DNA from: Spironucleus salmonicida
Taxonomy: Eukaryota; Fornicata; Diplomonadida; Hexamitidae
Assembly (NCBI GenBank): GCA_000497125.2
Contig: CM035321.1
Location: forward strand, 1,082,001-1,146,000
Direction of reading: 5' to 3'
DNA: 64,000 nucleotides
The translations under genes were made by a program, and so were the position numbers. Positions 35,590 through 48,237 of the stretch are shown here, piece after piece; position 1 is the first letter of the stretch; each line of letters begins with the position of its first letter. The notes below the pieces were generated by a model. It made no database searches. It saw nothing but the letters and a program-made list of their open reading frames with translations, and was not told the DNA's origin.

Positions 35590-36259
35590 TTTTTAATATA
35601 TCACTTTATTTACTTTAGATTATGATGTCTAATTCATATTGGGTGAGTTTTTATTTTCTATTTAAACTTAGTATCAAATAATTATTAGTCTTTATAATAA
35701 GACTTCATTAGTACCTTTAGGATTGGAAAATATTATGTATAGTGGTATCATTTCAAAATAAATTTGTCATCTTAATAAGTAGCAGAAGTAGATTAAACTC
35801 ATTATAATCTGTATTCCTAATAATAAATTTTAGGAGAATTATTTAAAATAAACATAATTATTTTAGAATAAAGTGTATCATTTAAAGTTAGATTTATTAA
35901 TTAAATCATAATAATTCTATATAATATGATTGCTACTGTTTCATGATGATAGTTGTAAATCAAAAACTTCTTGCTTAAATATATGTGCTAAGAATACCTC
36001 AATATTAATAATAGATGTAATATGTATTATTAAGTATCAATCATTCATATCTGATTAATATTTTTATAATAAACCTAATATAATGGTTTTAATGACGATA
36101 ATCTAAATTATTTGAAGTTTATATAAAAATAACTGGATTAAAATTAATATTTTAATAATATTTAAACATTAAAAAATTACCTAAGCCTCTATTTGCTTTT
36201 TAACTATAAAAAATATTACATGTAATAAGTAAATTTGTGATGAAATTTATAAAGAGTCG
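35590..36259 (+). pseudogene. Degenerate surface-gene fragments
   Basis: Open pieces about 35612-35930 (DYDVQFILGEFLFSIQTQ...) and 35931-36115 (with a Cys-rich DDSCKSKTSCLNICAKN stretch) look like eroded ectodomain sequence. No start or full frame. AT-rich, so confidence is low. Confidence 0.25.
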
Positions 36260-37840
36260 TCATTAATTTGCCTTAACTGCAATGATTATAGTTACTATCA
36301 CAACAATTATTAGAACTGATCCAAATACCAGGCATAATGTCAATTTCAAAGCATTAAATGAATCAATTTCACAAAAATAGCTATATTGAGAATCATAAAT
36401 ATTATTAATTAACATTAAAGGTCTAAATGAGATCTTTAAATTCTTAATAAAAGCATTTTATCGATTATAATAGTCCCCATGATAAAATAGATATATTGAA
36501 CTATCTGTTTCATTTTTTCTATTAAGGCAAGTCTTGTAATATATAACAGATTCGAATTATAAATGATATTCATATGATTAGTACGTTTGTCTACTGGCAT
36601 ACGATGAATCTACCTAAAGCACTTATTATATCTTTGTTATTATATTTTTAGAATACAGTTATATGCAACGTTCAGATTAAACTGGGAAAAACACCACGCA
36701 CGTATCACTATATGATACCAAAGTCATAAATTTATAAAAACAAGATAATACAGCTGGATAATATTTACCCTCCTCCCTTATGATTGAACCATCTGCAGCA
36801 ATTAGTGTCACAAATACAAGAATTGTGGTCGCAGTTGAATCAGTTAAAATTGACTCATTAGTATTCTTAAACATAAAAAGAATACCTCCTGTATTGACAA
36901 TTGTTTCAAAATCCGCTTAATCTATATATTGCTTACTCGTAAAAATAGCACTAGAATTGACCACAGAAGCTCCTTTTTAACATGTGTTAAGTGATGAAAG
37001 ATTCCCAACGATTTATAGTGTTTAACTTGTTATTGATCCAAATCCATCTATTGCAGTTTAACACTCCATACTTTACGAGCTGATGTTCCGAATGTAGCTG
37101 AAGATTTACTGCTCTAGGCTGGATCCTGGCTGTGTGAAATGCATAGACAGCCGTATTTGCATTTGCCTGTCTGCGGTAAACTCTGTAAAGAATGTATCAA
37201 TCTGCTTTTGTATTTCTGCCGTTGAGTCAGAAAAATTAAGTCGGTAGAACTTTGTGGACAGGTGCACGAATGGCAGTTTGTAGCCTTCGTAGTCGGCTGG
37301 TGCGGGATCTAAGGGGGCGATTGCAATCTGCTTCCACTGGGACCCCACTTAATATTGCAGACTTACGGTTGGATCCGTGATCAAGCAATCATTGGGGGTG
37401 CCTGACAGGTTCAGGTAGGACGTTTTCCCGCTCCTCGAGTAGTTTAAGCTAAGATCGCTCCAGCAATTTGACGTGTTGACGAGCGTGTTGGTTATTAGGG
37501 AAAACTAGCCGGGAACTTCTAGCTATTCTTGCAGTAGCATGGTGTAGGAGATTATGGTCAGTTTCGTCATTATACTAAATACACCAGCAGGAATTTTATC
37601 AAAATAAATGGTTAAAGATCCCTCGGAAAAATACTAAAATTCTGTCTCTATGGATTTTGTTGATCCAGCATCAATATAATTTAGTTTAGCCTTAGAAAGT
37701 GTGTTATTGAATGCTACGCATTTAATGGGAGCAGGTACCATATTGCTAATTTATATTATGTACTGTGACTTTTACATAGTAGCTATCAAAGTTGAATTGC
37801 TATGGAAGCATTATGTAACTTCAAATAAGACTAGGAGCAT
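36260..37840 (-). CDS. Type B single-pass surface protein, 526 aa (B3), patchwork
   Basis: ATG at 37840 (MLLVLFEVTQCFHSNS), TGA at 36260-36262, exactly the length of B1 and B2. The signal-like start, Cys-containing ectodomain and C-terminal membrane segment (VFGSVLIIVVIVTIIIAV) match the family. Two blocks, about 37061-37325 and 37393-37560, are nearly identical to B1/B2 and GC-richer. The 68-bp patch between them and both outer parts are AT-rich and diverged. The frame is intact across all joins, with TAR codons as Gln. Probably functional, and modified by gene conversion. Confidence 0.75.
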
Positions 37841-38238
37841 TTTGCAATATAGATCAATATAAAACTTAATCTTCTAATAATCTTCTCGATAAATTGATAT
37901 TTCCATTTTGCTTTCTCATCGTTAATTAACACTTTCTAAATTAATGATATTGCATTTTTGCAAAATCAAAAATCAAAATACATTTAATTATATATAATTC
38001 ACATTTATGGAAACAGTTTCTAGCATATAACTAAAAACTTCTAAGAAACGCGCATCCAGACTTGACGAATAGCACATGCAGAGCACACCAAAAAGCCTAT
38101 TTTGTGTCTAAATACGCAAATCCGCACATTCAAGTACTCGCTGCAGCAAGCACACCAAAATTACTCTACTGCGCTCATCGTTTTCCGGAGCGGAAATCGT
38201 GAATTTCCTGGAAACCGCTCTGCATTTTGGGACGTTTT
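37841..38238. other. AT-rich gap and repeat junction
   Basis: Leads into the inner end of the right repeat arm at about 38239. No gene supported. Confidence 0.4.
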
Positions 38239-38986
38239 TGGCGGCTGGGATTTTGCGATTTCTGGCGTCTTGTTTTACTTCCTCGAGAAGAGAGTCAAGC
38301 GGCCGAATTTTCCTCGATTATGACTCGATTTTGCCCCTGCGAAACCCGCTCTCGGACGTTCTCATTACCACCACGCTGAATTTCACTAATTCGCTATCGC
38401 TTCAGAATCTGTGGAATCAGATTCTGACTTTTGTGGCGTTTCCGGCTCTGCTTTTGGCGTTATTAGCACCTTTATCAACAACTACATGTCGCGGTCGATA
38501 GTTACGCGGTATTTGATGCCGATAGTGCAGCTCGTTTTGCTCGTCCAAATGGCCGTATTCGCAGGGGTGTTCTAGCACAAATACGGGGCTTTAGTCATGT
38601 TCTTCGCGTACATTTTCTTCTCGGTGTGGGTGCAGCAGCATACTTTCGGGCTGCTTCTCACATGCGCCCCAAGGTCTCTTTCCCAGTACGTTTGTGGATT
38701 TCCGGCGCTATCTAGAACCTTTGGCAGCTCTCTCGCCGGGAGTCTGAACCAGAGCATCTTCGCGATCGTAGGAGCAATCATACCAAATGACGATTCCAAA
38801 AAGTTCATCGTCAGCGTGATTTCTGTGGTGGTTTTTCAGATGGTCCTGGTGGTTTTGACTGTTCTAATATCCTTCATGCGCTTCGGAAATCACGAGGATG
38901 AGGCGCACAAGAAGGGCTACCAGAAGCACAAGGTCAGAAAACTGAAATTTATCGAGGAATCGCATCATTCTGCAAGTGAAGTTTGA
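38239..38986 (+). pseudogene. MFS transporter, truncated damaged copy
   Basis: Matches the C-terminal ~45% of the MFS gene at 14893. The 5' half is absent. Between 38239 and 38480 there are several small deletions (one of about 30 bp next to ttccggctctgc) and frame changes. From about 38480 to TGA 38984-38986 it is nearly identical to the intact gene. Confidence 0.85.
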
Positions 38987-39980
38987 GGTAAATTATTCAT
39001 TTTAGCGATTAAAGGCGGTTTTCTATTTAAAAAATTATGTTTAAACTGTATTTCGCGATAATGTAGGTTAAGAGTAGCATATTTTTCAAACTACGTAGTA
39101 TCTACTTTAAATGGTACGTATCACCTTTGTTAGTGGCCTAAGTATAACTAGACAAAGGCTAAGCTCGGTGTGTAAGCGAAATTATGCAAATCATATTTCA
39201 GCACATGTTAGACGATTCCCAGCGTAACCTAGCAGTAAAACCAAAAACTATCTATGCAGGCTATAAAACTGGGTTGCTTGGCAGTGGGATTTTACTATTA
39301 AATAGTAAAACTGCAAAGTTCTATCTTCGCTAGAACCTATTAAATATCGGTCTTTGGAAATCTTAAGGATCAAAATTAACATTTACTTTTCGAAGAGGAA
39401 CCTGTTTATTTGGATATTTTAAAATAAATAATATTTGGTAACTAAACAGTCTTAATATAAGGTTTATCTTGGTGCAGTTTTGACAGTACAAAAGCAATAG
39501 TGGAAATCAGCTGTAACGTAAAACCTAGGACTACTAAAGTACAAAATTGTTATGCAGTCAGAGCCTAGTTAGTATAACAAGCTATCTAGCTTACTCGTAT
39601 CGCTACCTGCATACGTAAACTAAACTGCTGGATTAGCAAGAATAATTTCCAGGTACGTATGCAATTGCTGCTATCTGGGATTGCTAAGTAATTGGGCTAT
39701 CAGAGGTATACCTTATTCCCCCTATAGTACCTTGAATCTTATGCCTATCTAAATGAGTAGCTGTGGCAAAATCGAGCTATCTTGGCTTAATTTGCAAGAG
39801 GCATTTTCCAACTGTCACGTTAATTCTCGGCATATAATTGTATAATAATATGCAATTATATTTCCACTCCAAAAGATTTTAAATACCTCTTAGCTCCTTT
39901 CCCCTACTCCAGTGATCTTATATCCGCTTTTTATCCATTCAAGTTTTATTTTGTATGATATAAATGCAAAGTTATATAAA
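38987..39980. other. Gap with a possible small ORF (right arm)
   Basis: Inverted copy of 13899-14892. The 99-codon ORF is at 39184-39483 on the plus strand. Confidence 0.3.
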
Positions 39981-42400
39981 ATGCCCACTTCGTGCATCCC
40001 TAAAATTGCTTACTAGTCCGCTAAGCAAGTAGCTGTTTTGCCGTCCGAAACCTGCTCCGAATTTGGCAGGTAGACCACAGTCCAGGACTAGGCCTAAAAC
40101 GAGTCATTTCCGCAAGAAAATTGGCCAACTCATCTGCCACCTAATGAGCGCACGCCGTCCATTTTACCTGAAAATATAGTGGAGCCTCGAGTTCAAAATC
40201 AACTTTTTGCTCCTAATATTAAAGATCCCAGCAATTTCCAAAACTATGTCTTGGACTAAGACGCTGTAATTTGCGAGTTGGAAAGCGTCTACAAAGTAGC
40301 GCTTTAGAGCAAGGGTTCGCTACAGTCATTTCGGGTAAATGGAGCGGTTTTGCTACCTAGCTAGAAGTGCTCACTCAGCGACTAAAAGGCGCCTTAGCCG
40401 CATCTGATATAGCCTGTGTGCCTTGTTCTCAGCGATAAATAACTCAATTCCGTACCAATTCAGCTCCTACGCTGCTGCTAACAAGTCCAATAAACCGATC
40501 CAAGTTCAGGCAATTCTTAGGGAGCTTTGAAAAATGCAAGTTGCCGACCAGAAGTTTACTTATATCAGTTACAGTATTTGGGCCTCAGAAGCTGGGAAAC
40601 GACTAGAATTTGTGCGATTTGGCACTTGTTATTGACTAGAATCAGAACTGCCCCTCAGCGCAAGAGGACCATAAATCGGACGTTAAATCGTCGATAAAAA
40701 GCTTTAAAACGGCGTTTTAGGGGAAAATATGCATAAGCGCTAAAATCGGCAAGCTGGAACTGAAGAAGCCTTAAAAAGCGGCTGGCGCGTGTTTAGAGCA
40801 ACTTAGCTTGGTAGATGCGACGGTTTAGATGCTGTAGGTGTGGAGCGGTATTGCGATAAATAGCGTTGTCATAGAAAATAGCAGCATAGTAGGCGCGAGG
40901 CAGACAAGTGGGGTTGCGCTTGCTGACGGGTTTGCGGGGCTGAGCCAGGCTAAGAACCTACGCAAGCTGGTGCTCCACCGGCAAAGCTCAATTGAATTCC
41001 CCGACCGTGACTGCACCATCAAGAACCTCATAATAGGCAATAATACCGACTTTTTAGAGGAGCTTTCGATCAGGCTTTACAAAATCGAAAATCTGGAAAT
41101 TAGCTGTCCGGTGTTAAACTACAGGTTCAGCAAAGGGAACGTTACCAAGTACTCTTACAGCCATCCTGGTAGATTTATCTCCATTTACGTTGAATACGAG
41201 AACTCTTGCTCCGGATATGCGCAATGGGAACGTATAGAAATCTTGGAACATTATAGATACATCGTCGACTGCAGTTTTGCTTCGTATGATTTGTCGAAAT
41301 TCAGCATAATATCGGTGCCTATCACTGTTATTTAGGTTATGAGGCTGCATAATCTTCTTTGCAGGCGGGATTTCGCCGAAATTTGCATGTAAAACATCTA
41401 CATCCTTAGAGTTCCTGAGAATCTGATAGGCAAGAAGTTGCATACCTTCCATTAGATTGAAAATCTCTCATTATCAAACGACGAAATTAATAATAAATTA
41501 CATGTAATCACAGATATTACAGCCAACATGCCGATCCCGAAAAATACAAAATCCCTAGTTATACAAACTAAATCCTATTTAAAGCTAGAGTTACAGGAGA
41601 AGTATAGTATTACTACCTTAATCTACGAAAACTCGCCGATAGCTGAAATTAGCAATGCTATTCATGTTAAGAATCTAACGGCTATTGGAGTAGATATTTA
41701 TGTCTATTTGCTGTCAAACTTTTATAATTTGTGCATTAAGGATTCCAAAATTGAAAATTTCGCTATTTAGAAGACCGGAAATCTGCAGCTTAAAACGCTA
41801 CAGATAGAAGACTGCAGCTTTCTAGAGGAATTAAGAGAAAGCCTCTTCGACCTCTTACAGCACACACATAATATTGAGTCCCTCTTCATTTCTGAAAAAG
41901 CATCCAATTCTGTACCTTTGCAGCTGTTCCTCCACCCAAACATCAAGTCAGTAACCCTGCGTAACCTGGCAATCGAAAAACTCGAGTTTTCTGATCTGCG
42001 GAATCTCTCATTTCTCTCCGTTTCCTCAGCTATAATTCTAAACCCCCTGGTGCAGAAGTTCACTCGCCTTCTCTAAACCCGGTCTCTTGGCTCTCTGCGC
42101 CTAGAAAACCTGAAACTGGGTCTCATAGGCGAAGATAGCTAATTAGCCGCGTGCAGTATGCAGCTAAAATGCCTCATTCTGCGCCGCAGCGTCGATTACT
42201 GGCTCAGAACAGGAATTAATGACGCTTTCTTGATAGGCAGCGACAAATTCTACACGACGCCGACACCGTCGTGCGAGACTGAAGTTTCCGCAGAATTCGG
42301 TCGAAATTTGGAGACTTTGGCACGCCTGCCAAGGGCTTTGGAGCGCTATACGATGATCGCGAAGATAAATTTGATAGGAAAGCAAACGGTTGGCGAGTGA
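39981..42400 (+). pseudogene. Leucine-rich protein, frameshifted copy
   Basis: Inverted copy of 11478-13898. Starts at ATG 39981 and ends at TGA 42398-42400. Near 40584 it reads GGGCCTCAG where the left copy has GGGCTCTCAG, a one-base loss that puts the N-terminal ~200 codons out of frame with the rest. The 3' part from about 40590 is open and encodes the leucine-rich region. Otherwise very close to the intact copy, so the damage is recent or a sequence error. Confidence 0.75.
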
Positions 42401-43350
42401 GCAATTTGGAGAAGTATTAAATAGTTATAGCACAGGCAGAACGAGAGATTGGATTTTGCTGTAAAACTTGCTGCTGGGAAAATTCGGTAGAGAATCTAAT
42501 TTTATTTTTATATCAGTTGAGATGATTTGGATAACTGTAGTTCTTTTCTATGTGGTAATTCAGAGAGAAAATTGGCGCCAAACGGTGTAAGTTGAAAGGG
42601 TCGTATGGGTATGAGTTTCCGAGGCTTAGATTTGGAGTGTGTATCTGGTGCTAGCCGGTTAGCAAGAATGTGGGAAATTAGGCTAAGTCTCAGCTAGTTA
42701 AACGATTTACATTGATGGGTTAAGGTAAAAGTGTAGTGAATGATAGTATATATAAATAGCATATTTATCACATTTGATGGTGCAGTGGGAAGAATTCCAG
42801 GCCAAATTACATAAAATTTTGGTATTTTATCGGAATTAATGCGATTGGCCTATTTGATAAAGGAAATTATGTGGCAATAGTAAATAATTAATATCGTAGA
42901 ACGCAGTATGTAGAGACGTTTTTATATTCCAGATTTATCCTCATATTTAGTATGGGTGCATCTATTATCATTTTGCATATGGTTAGATTTTAATTAGTCA
43001 TCTCGCATTCTATATCAAAGTGATTTCATTTATAATGTATTTTAGGAAACATTATTATATGGTAGATACCATATAATTCTAAGCAATAAATTGAGAATCA
43101 TCCAAAATGTACATATTCATTACAGCATTTGGAATATTTTATAATCAAAGCAATATAACTTTTGATATACTAATTAACTTAATCCTTATAATTATCATCT
43201 TAGCTAGCGATAGGTTTTAGTGTACATAAAGCTTAAAAAAATTAATTCCATATTATTTATTTAGGTGCCTACATGACTATTATAATAATGTATACAAGCA
43301 TTTCAAAGTGTCAAAATATTTAAATTGATGTATAGCGATTTAAGTTAATA
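42401..43350. other. AT-rich intergenic (right arm)
   Basis: Inverted copy of 10514-11477; TTATATCAGT near 42509. No gene supported. Confidence 0.45.
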
Positions 43351-44986
43351 TCATATATCATGGGAATTAGTTTCTTTACTTGCTTTACCTGTACAATTTA
43401 AAAACCCACATTTTATTTATAATATCTAATAAAATGTAAGAGTTATTACTAAAGGTGTGATTGTGCGATACAACTAGAATATTCGATTCGTTAACACCGA
43501 ATAGTCATTGTTAAATATAAGCCTGGGCCTCATGACCTGCTGCCGCCCGCCGGAGGAGAAGGTCATTGTGATGGGCGCGCCGACCCTGTATAACTATTTA
43601 ATCTGGCGCGTGCATTCAAAGCCGGGCACTGCACGCACACGGCAAGCTGGTCCATCTGGTACGCGAGGGTTTTGGCCAGGACCAAGTCGCCGATCTGGAT
43701 GGTGAACTCGGTGGGCTGCGGCTCCAGGTAGGGGCACTGCCGGGAGAAGGCGTTCCGGATGAAGTTCCCGCAGACCTCGCCGGTGTTAAAAGTGGCGAGT
43801 ATCGAGGACCAGCAGGTATTTTCGACAGAGGTTATCCGCGTGGAGGAGTACAAGTATGCCGTATCGGCCTGGTCATAGAAGTAGTAATGCACCAGTATGT
43901 CGACCTCCAGCAGATTCATGTTCTGAAGCACTCCGATCAGCCGAGAGCACTCCCCGCCATCGGTGGAGTCGTCGCACGTGATGCCTCGGTCAATGGCCGC
44001 GAAGTCAAAGTCGTTAGCCGCGAAGAACAGATTGTCAATCGTCCGCGCTGTGATCACGCTGAATATCTAATACCGCAGCCTTATGCGGCGCATTTGCGGC
44101 ATGTACAGGGCGTTCAGCTCCGCAGCATTCGCGAGGCCGTCGCCAAGGATGTTAAACTGCCCCGCCCAAACCGTAAAAATGGCGCTGGCGTACATCGTGT
44201 CTAGCTGCGCGCTCTGGATCATGCTGATGGCCGCGAGCTTCACAATGGTGGTGGTGTCCAGCTTTATGTAGAACCGCACCTTCAGCTGGTTAAAGTTCTC
44301 GAGCACCCATCTCGAAAAGTCGTAGCTTACGGTGATCTGCACCAGGCTCCCTGCCGCGCTTTCGGTGTAGACAGGGTCCCCCGCCCCGTCCTGCCCGCTG
44401 ACGCCCAGCTCTACAATGTCGCCAGCCAGGCCGAAAAACTGGAACGCGAAATGCTCTATGGCCCTGTCTGAGTTGGGGCACTCCCCGGCCAGATGGAGCG
44501 CAACGACGGCCTTGTCCGCCTGCCAAAATATCTCGTTCCGCGCGCTGTCGTAGCAGCCCGAGGTGGCCGGGTGCGCGATGAGGATCTGCCCCACCGGCAG
44601 GGTCGTCATCCGGGTCAGGGACTTGATGCAGATGTTGGCAGCCAGCGCCTCCTGGATGAATTGGCAGGTGGAGTCCGACCCGATGGCCGGGCACGAGTAG
44701 CAGAGGCGGGCGTCGTCCCTGTAGTTGTAGTTCATAATCTGGCCCGGATGACGCTGTCTGGGAAGTTGGAAACCTGAATGTCCAGGTAAATCCCCTGCGG
44801 CAGTTGCTCGCACTCGGGGCTGGGATCCGAGTCGAAGATTACTCACCTCTGACCGGCAGCAAGGTTAACGTAAATAATCTTGTTCCTTTTGTAGCAGTTA
44901 CTAAGTGGCTCTGAGATTAAAATAAATGAATTATCGTCAGGTTTAACATATTTTAGCAACATTGCGTTTATAATTTTTGACAGCAT
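43351..44986 (-). pseudogene. Type A surface protein, mosaic copy (A4)
   Basis: Inverted copy of A2. ATG at 44986, in-frame TGA at 44843-44845 replacing the Cys codon, GC-rich tract to about 43495, AT-rich unique C-terminus with a membrane segment, and end TGA at 43351-43353. It shares both family frame breaks. The N-terminal part keeps a Cys (LSNCYKRN) that is Trp in A2. Confidence 0.65.
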
Positions 44987-45556
44987 ATCTTACATATTAG
45001 TACTAAATTTCTATATTATGGATGTTAATTGACAAGTTATAAAGATTTGTGCGAATTTTTTACGAATACATTACATGTAACGCGCATTATTAAATAATTT
45101 TCAAATATTTAATCTTGTATGTAAAATGGTATTTAGATGGTTATTATCGACAATTTAAGTAGCTATTAGTTCAGCTTAGAAAATCTATAATTTATAATAT
45201 ATTACCTCTGACAAAAAGGAATCTATCATTAAATAAACATACAACATGATATTGTATTGGTATCTGAGAATTAATATATAAAAATTAGATTCTCAGTAAG
45301 TAGTATAATAATACTTGGTGGAGCTCTATTAGTCTTACTATATACTATTCAAGGCTACAATACAGTTTTAGCACGACTACTTTAAGAATTGAATAATTTG
45401 AATGTAAATAGGTTACGCCATCTAGTTTCGTTGTGTGACCTTCTAAAACATACTCACTAATTAAAAATAGTAATTGAAAATAGTTAGGCAGTCTTACTAT
45501 GGTATATTTAGATATCTAAAAAAATAAATGTATAATAGTCATTAAGAACGCAATAT
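44987..45556. other. AT-rich intergenic (right arm)
   Basis: Counterpart of 8309-8878; nothing recognised. Confidence 0.4.
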
Positions 45557-46009
45557 TCAGCTGGCCGAATATGCATGCAATAAAATCTGCTTCATATAAT
45601 ATGGGTATACTTGGAAAAAAATGAAACCGTAACAGCGATATTTTGCATTAAGTAAACTGCCCCGATACGTTAGCTAACTGAATTTTGCTATATATGTCAT
45701 GATGTGTTATAATGGCCTTACTTAACTTATAAGAAATTTAGATTTAATAATATGAATTGCTAATTCTTGTTATATTTCTCTTATCTAAAATTTAATAGTA
45801 ATGAACATTATTTTCATTACTAACAGCATTTTTGTATTCATACTATTTAATTTTAGTAAAGGTTTGGTTATTTCATCCAATATTACCAAATTTTTTGTAA
45901 CTTAAACATTATATAATTATTCGTGTAAATCGAATTATGATGGAGTCATATTTAAATTATGAAATTTCCTACCTGGATAAACTTCGTTTTCTCCTGTCCA
46001 GATGAACAT
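45557..46009 (-). CDS. Small hypothetical protein, 150 aa (right copy)
   Basis: Inverted copy of 7856-8308, frame kept from ATG 46009 to TGA 45557-45559. Several amino-acid changes against the left copy but no stop. Low confidence as a gene. Confidence 0.35.
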
Positions 46010-46637
46010 TTTGTACTTTTAATAAAAATAATAACAATATATACCTTGAATCAATATATTACTCTATAGAATTTTTATATAGTTCAACCTTTTTATATAT
46101 GTTATCATAAGTTAGTCAAAATATACTTAAACTGTCATCCTATAATTTTTAATTATTTTGTTGTACGTTTATAAGTGTTGCTTCTTTAGATGTTATGTAA
46201 TTAACTACAATAATCTAAGATTTTATTTCACACTCGTTTAAAACTATACAATATCAAATTTAACAAAAAACTTTATACATAAGATTAGAAATTATTATTT
46301 TTATGTTATGGTTTAAATTAATGACACAATCAAAAAATATCAATAATCAGTTGTAGACAAAATTATCGAATTACAAAATTATAGAATATTTTTAACGTAA
46401 AATTATATTATTTAAATATAATATTATAGAATAAATAAAATTATACATTATATTATATAATTCCTTCATCAAGTATTATGGTATATATAAAATAAATTAA
46501 TTTTAAAAATATCAAATTTACGATACACAGAAAATAACCAATATTATAAACTAATTAATTTCAAATAGAAAAACACTTAAAAATAATTTTTAATTACTAG
46601 CTAAAATTAAACTAGAATTAATAGCACTCATTTTCAA
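46010..46637. other. AT-rich intergenic (right arm)
   Basis: Counterpart of 7230-7855. Divergent gap between the 150-codon ORF and B2, with no motif. Confidence 0.4.
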
Positions 46638-48218
46638 ATGCTGATTGTGCTATCTGGACTGACACAATGCTTCTACTCTAATTCAACTTTAATAGGAGTG
46701 ATGCAAAAGAAGTAATATGAGATCACAATTACGAACTTAGATCCATCGCCTATTAAATGTCAAGCTTTCAACAATAGTCTTTCAATAGCTAAACTAAATT
46801 ATGTTGATGCTAGAACAACAAAATCAATAGAGACAGAATTTTAGTATTTTTCAAATGGTTCCTTAAAGATTTTGTTCGACAGCATCCCAGCAAAGGACTT
46901 TGACGTTATGAATAAACTGTCTATAATCTCCTACACCATGCTACTGCAAGAATAGCTAGAAGTTCCCGGCTAGTTTTCCCTAATAACCAACACGCTCGTC
47001 AACACGTCAAATTGCTGGAGCGATCTTAGCTTAAACTACTCGAGGAGCGGGACAACATCCTACCTGAACCTGTCAGGCACCCCCAACGACTGTCTCATTA
47101 ACGATCCTAAAATTTTCATTCAGTACCAGGTAAATGGCACGTGGAACTCGATTCCAATCGCCCCCTTAGATCCCGCACCAGCCGACTACGAAGGCTACAA
47201 ACTGCCATTCGTGCACCTGTCCACAAAGTTCTACCGACTTAATTTTTCTGACTCAACGGCAGAAATACAAAAGCAGATTGATACATTCTTTACAGAGTTT
47301 ACCGCAGACAGGCAAATGCAAATACGGCTGTCTATGCATTTCACACAGCCAGGATCCAGCCTAGAGCAGTAAATCTTCAGCTACATTCGGAACATCAGCT
47401 CGTAAAGTATGGAGTGTAACACCTAACTTGAAGCGTTTGGGGCAGTTTCGTCCGGCACGCTTTAAATTGTAGGTGATTTAACTGCATTCAACAGCTGCTA
47501 GGTTGGTACTGCCTTCGTTAACTCAAGTGCAATTTTTATGTACTAGCAAAATAATGACCGCCGGCCAATAAATGTAATTGCAAGCATGGGAGGTATTCTT
47601 TTTGTACTACCGTCTAAAAATGAATCTGTGCTGACTGACCCATCAGTTACAGACATTATCCTTTTCATTACTCTTATAAAAGAAGATGGTACAATACTGC
47701 GTGAGGAAGTAAAATACTACAAAGCAGTTCTATCATGCTTCTACAATTTCCTCACATTGGTATCTTATACGGATACATGCCTTATATTTTTCCCAGTGCA
47801 GTCAGAAAGATGTGTTGAATTATACTCACACAAAGTAAAAACACGCATTCAGTAAATCTTGTAACCAACTGCGGCATCTTCTAGCCGTTTGGTCCATTAG
47901 GTTTATGAATTTGTAATGCCCTTCGAATCAGTTAACTATTTCAAAACTTGCTTGAAAGGATAAAATACAACAAGAGATTCTACATACAAATTTTACCCTG
48001 GAGATTTTCCGTAGAGATAAGCCGGATTTGTTGATAATTTAGCTTCATCATTTCAGCCGCTAATAATCATTAACAATGACCAAGATTTTTAGTTTGCGTA
48101 CTTATGTTCGAATAATACATTTTAAAATGTATTACTTATCTTACTGTTAACATTTTTGGCTGTTGCTGTAGTCTTAGTAATTGCTGTCACTGTTATAACT
48201 GTTAAAATGCACTAGTGA
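46638..48218 (+). CDS. Type B single-pass surface protein, 526 aa (B2)
   Basis: Inverted copy of B1, fully open from ATG 46638 to TGA 48216-48218 with more than ten TAA/TAG Gln codons. Signal-like start (MLIVLSGLTQCFYS), ectodomain with sequons (NSS, NGT, NIS), membrane segment near residues 492-520, then the very short tail KMHQ. The stop lies 19 bp from the stop of the convergent NEK gene; the gap contains AGTGAAC, which resembles the Giardia AGTRAAY poly(A) signal. Function unknown; surface location is inferred from architecture. Confidence 0.75.
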
Positions 48219-48237
48219 AGGAGTGAACTCAGAATTT

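Noticed and set aside
46638-48218. Type B proteins as HAP2-like gamete fusogens
   Set aside because: The architecture is similar (signal, Cys-rich ectodomain, one membrane segment), but no HAP2 motif could be identified and the tail is far too short.
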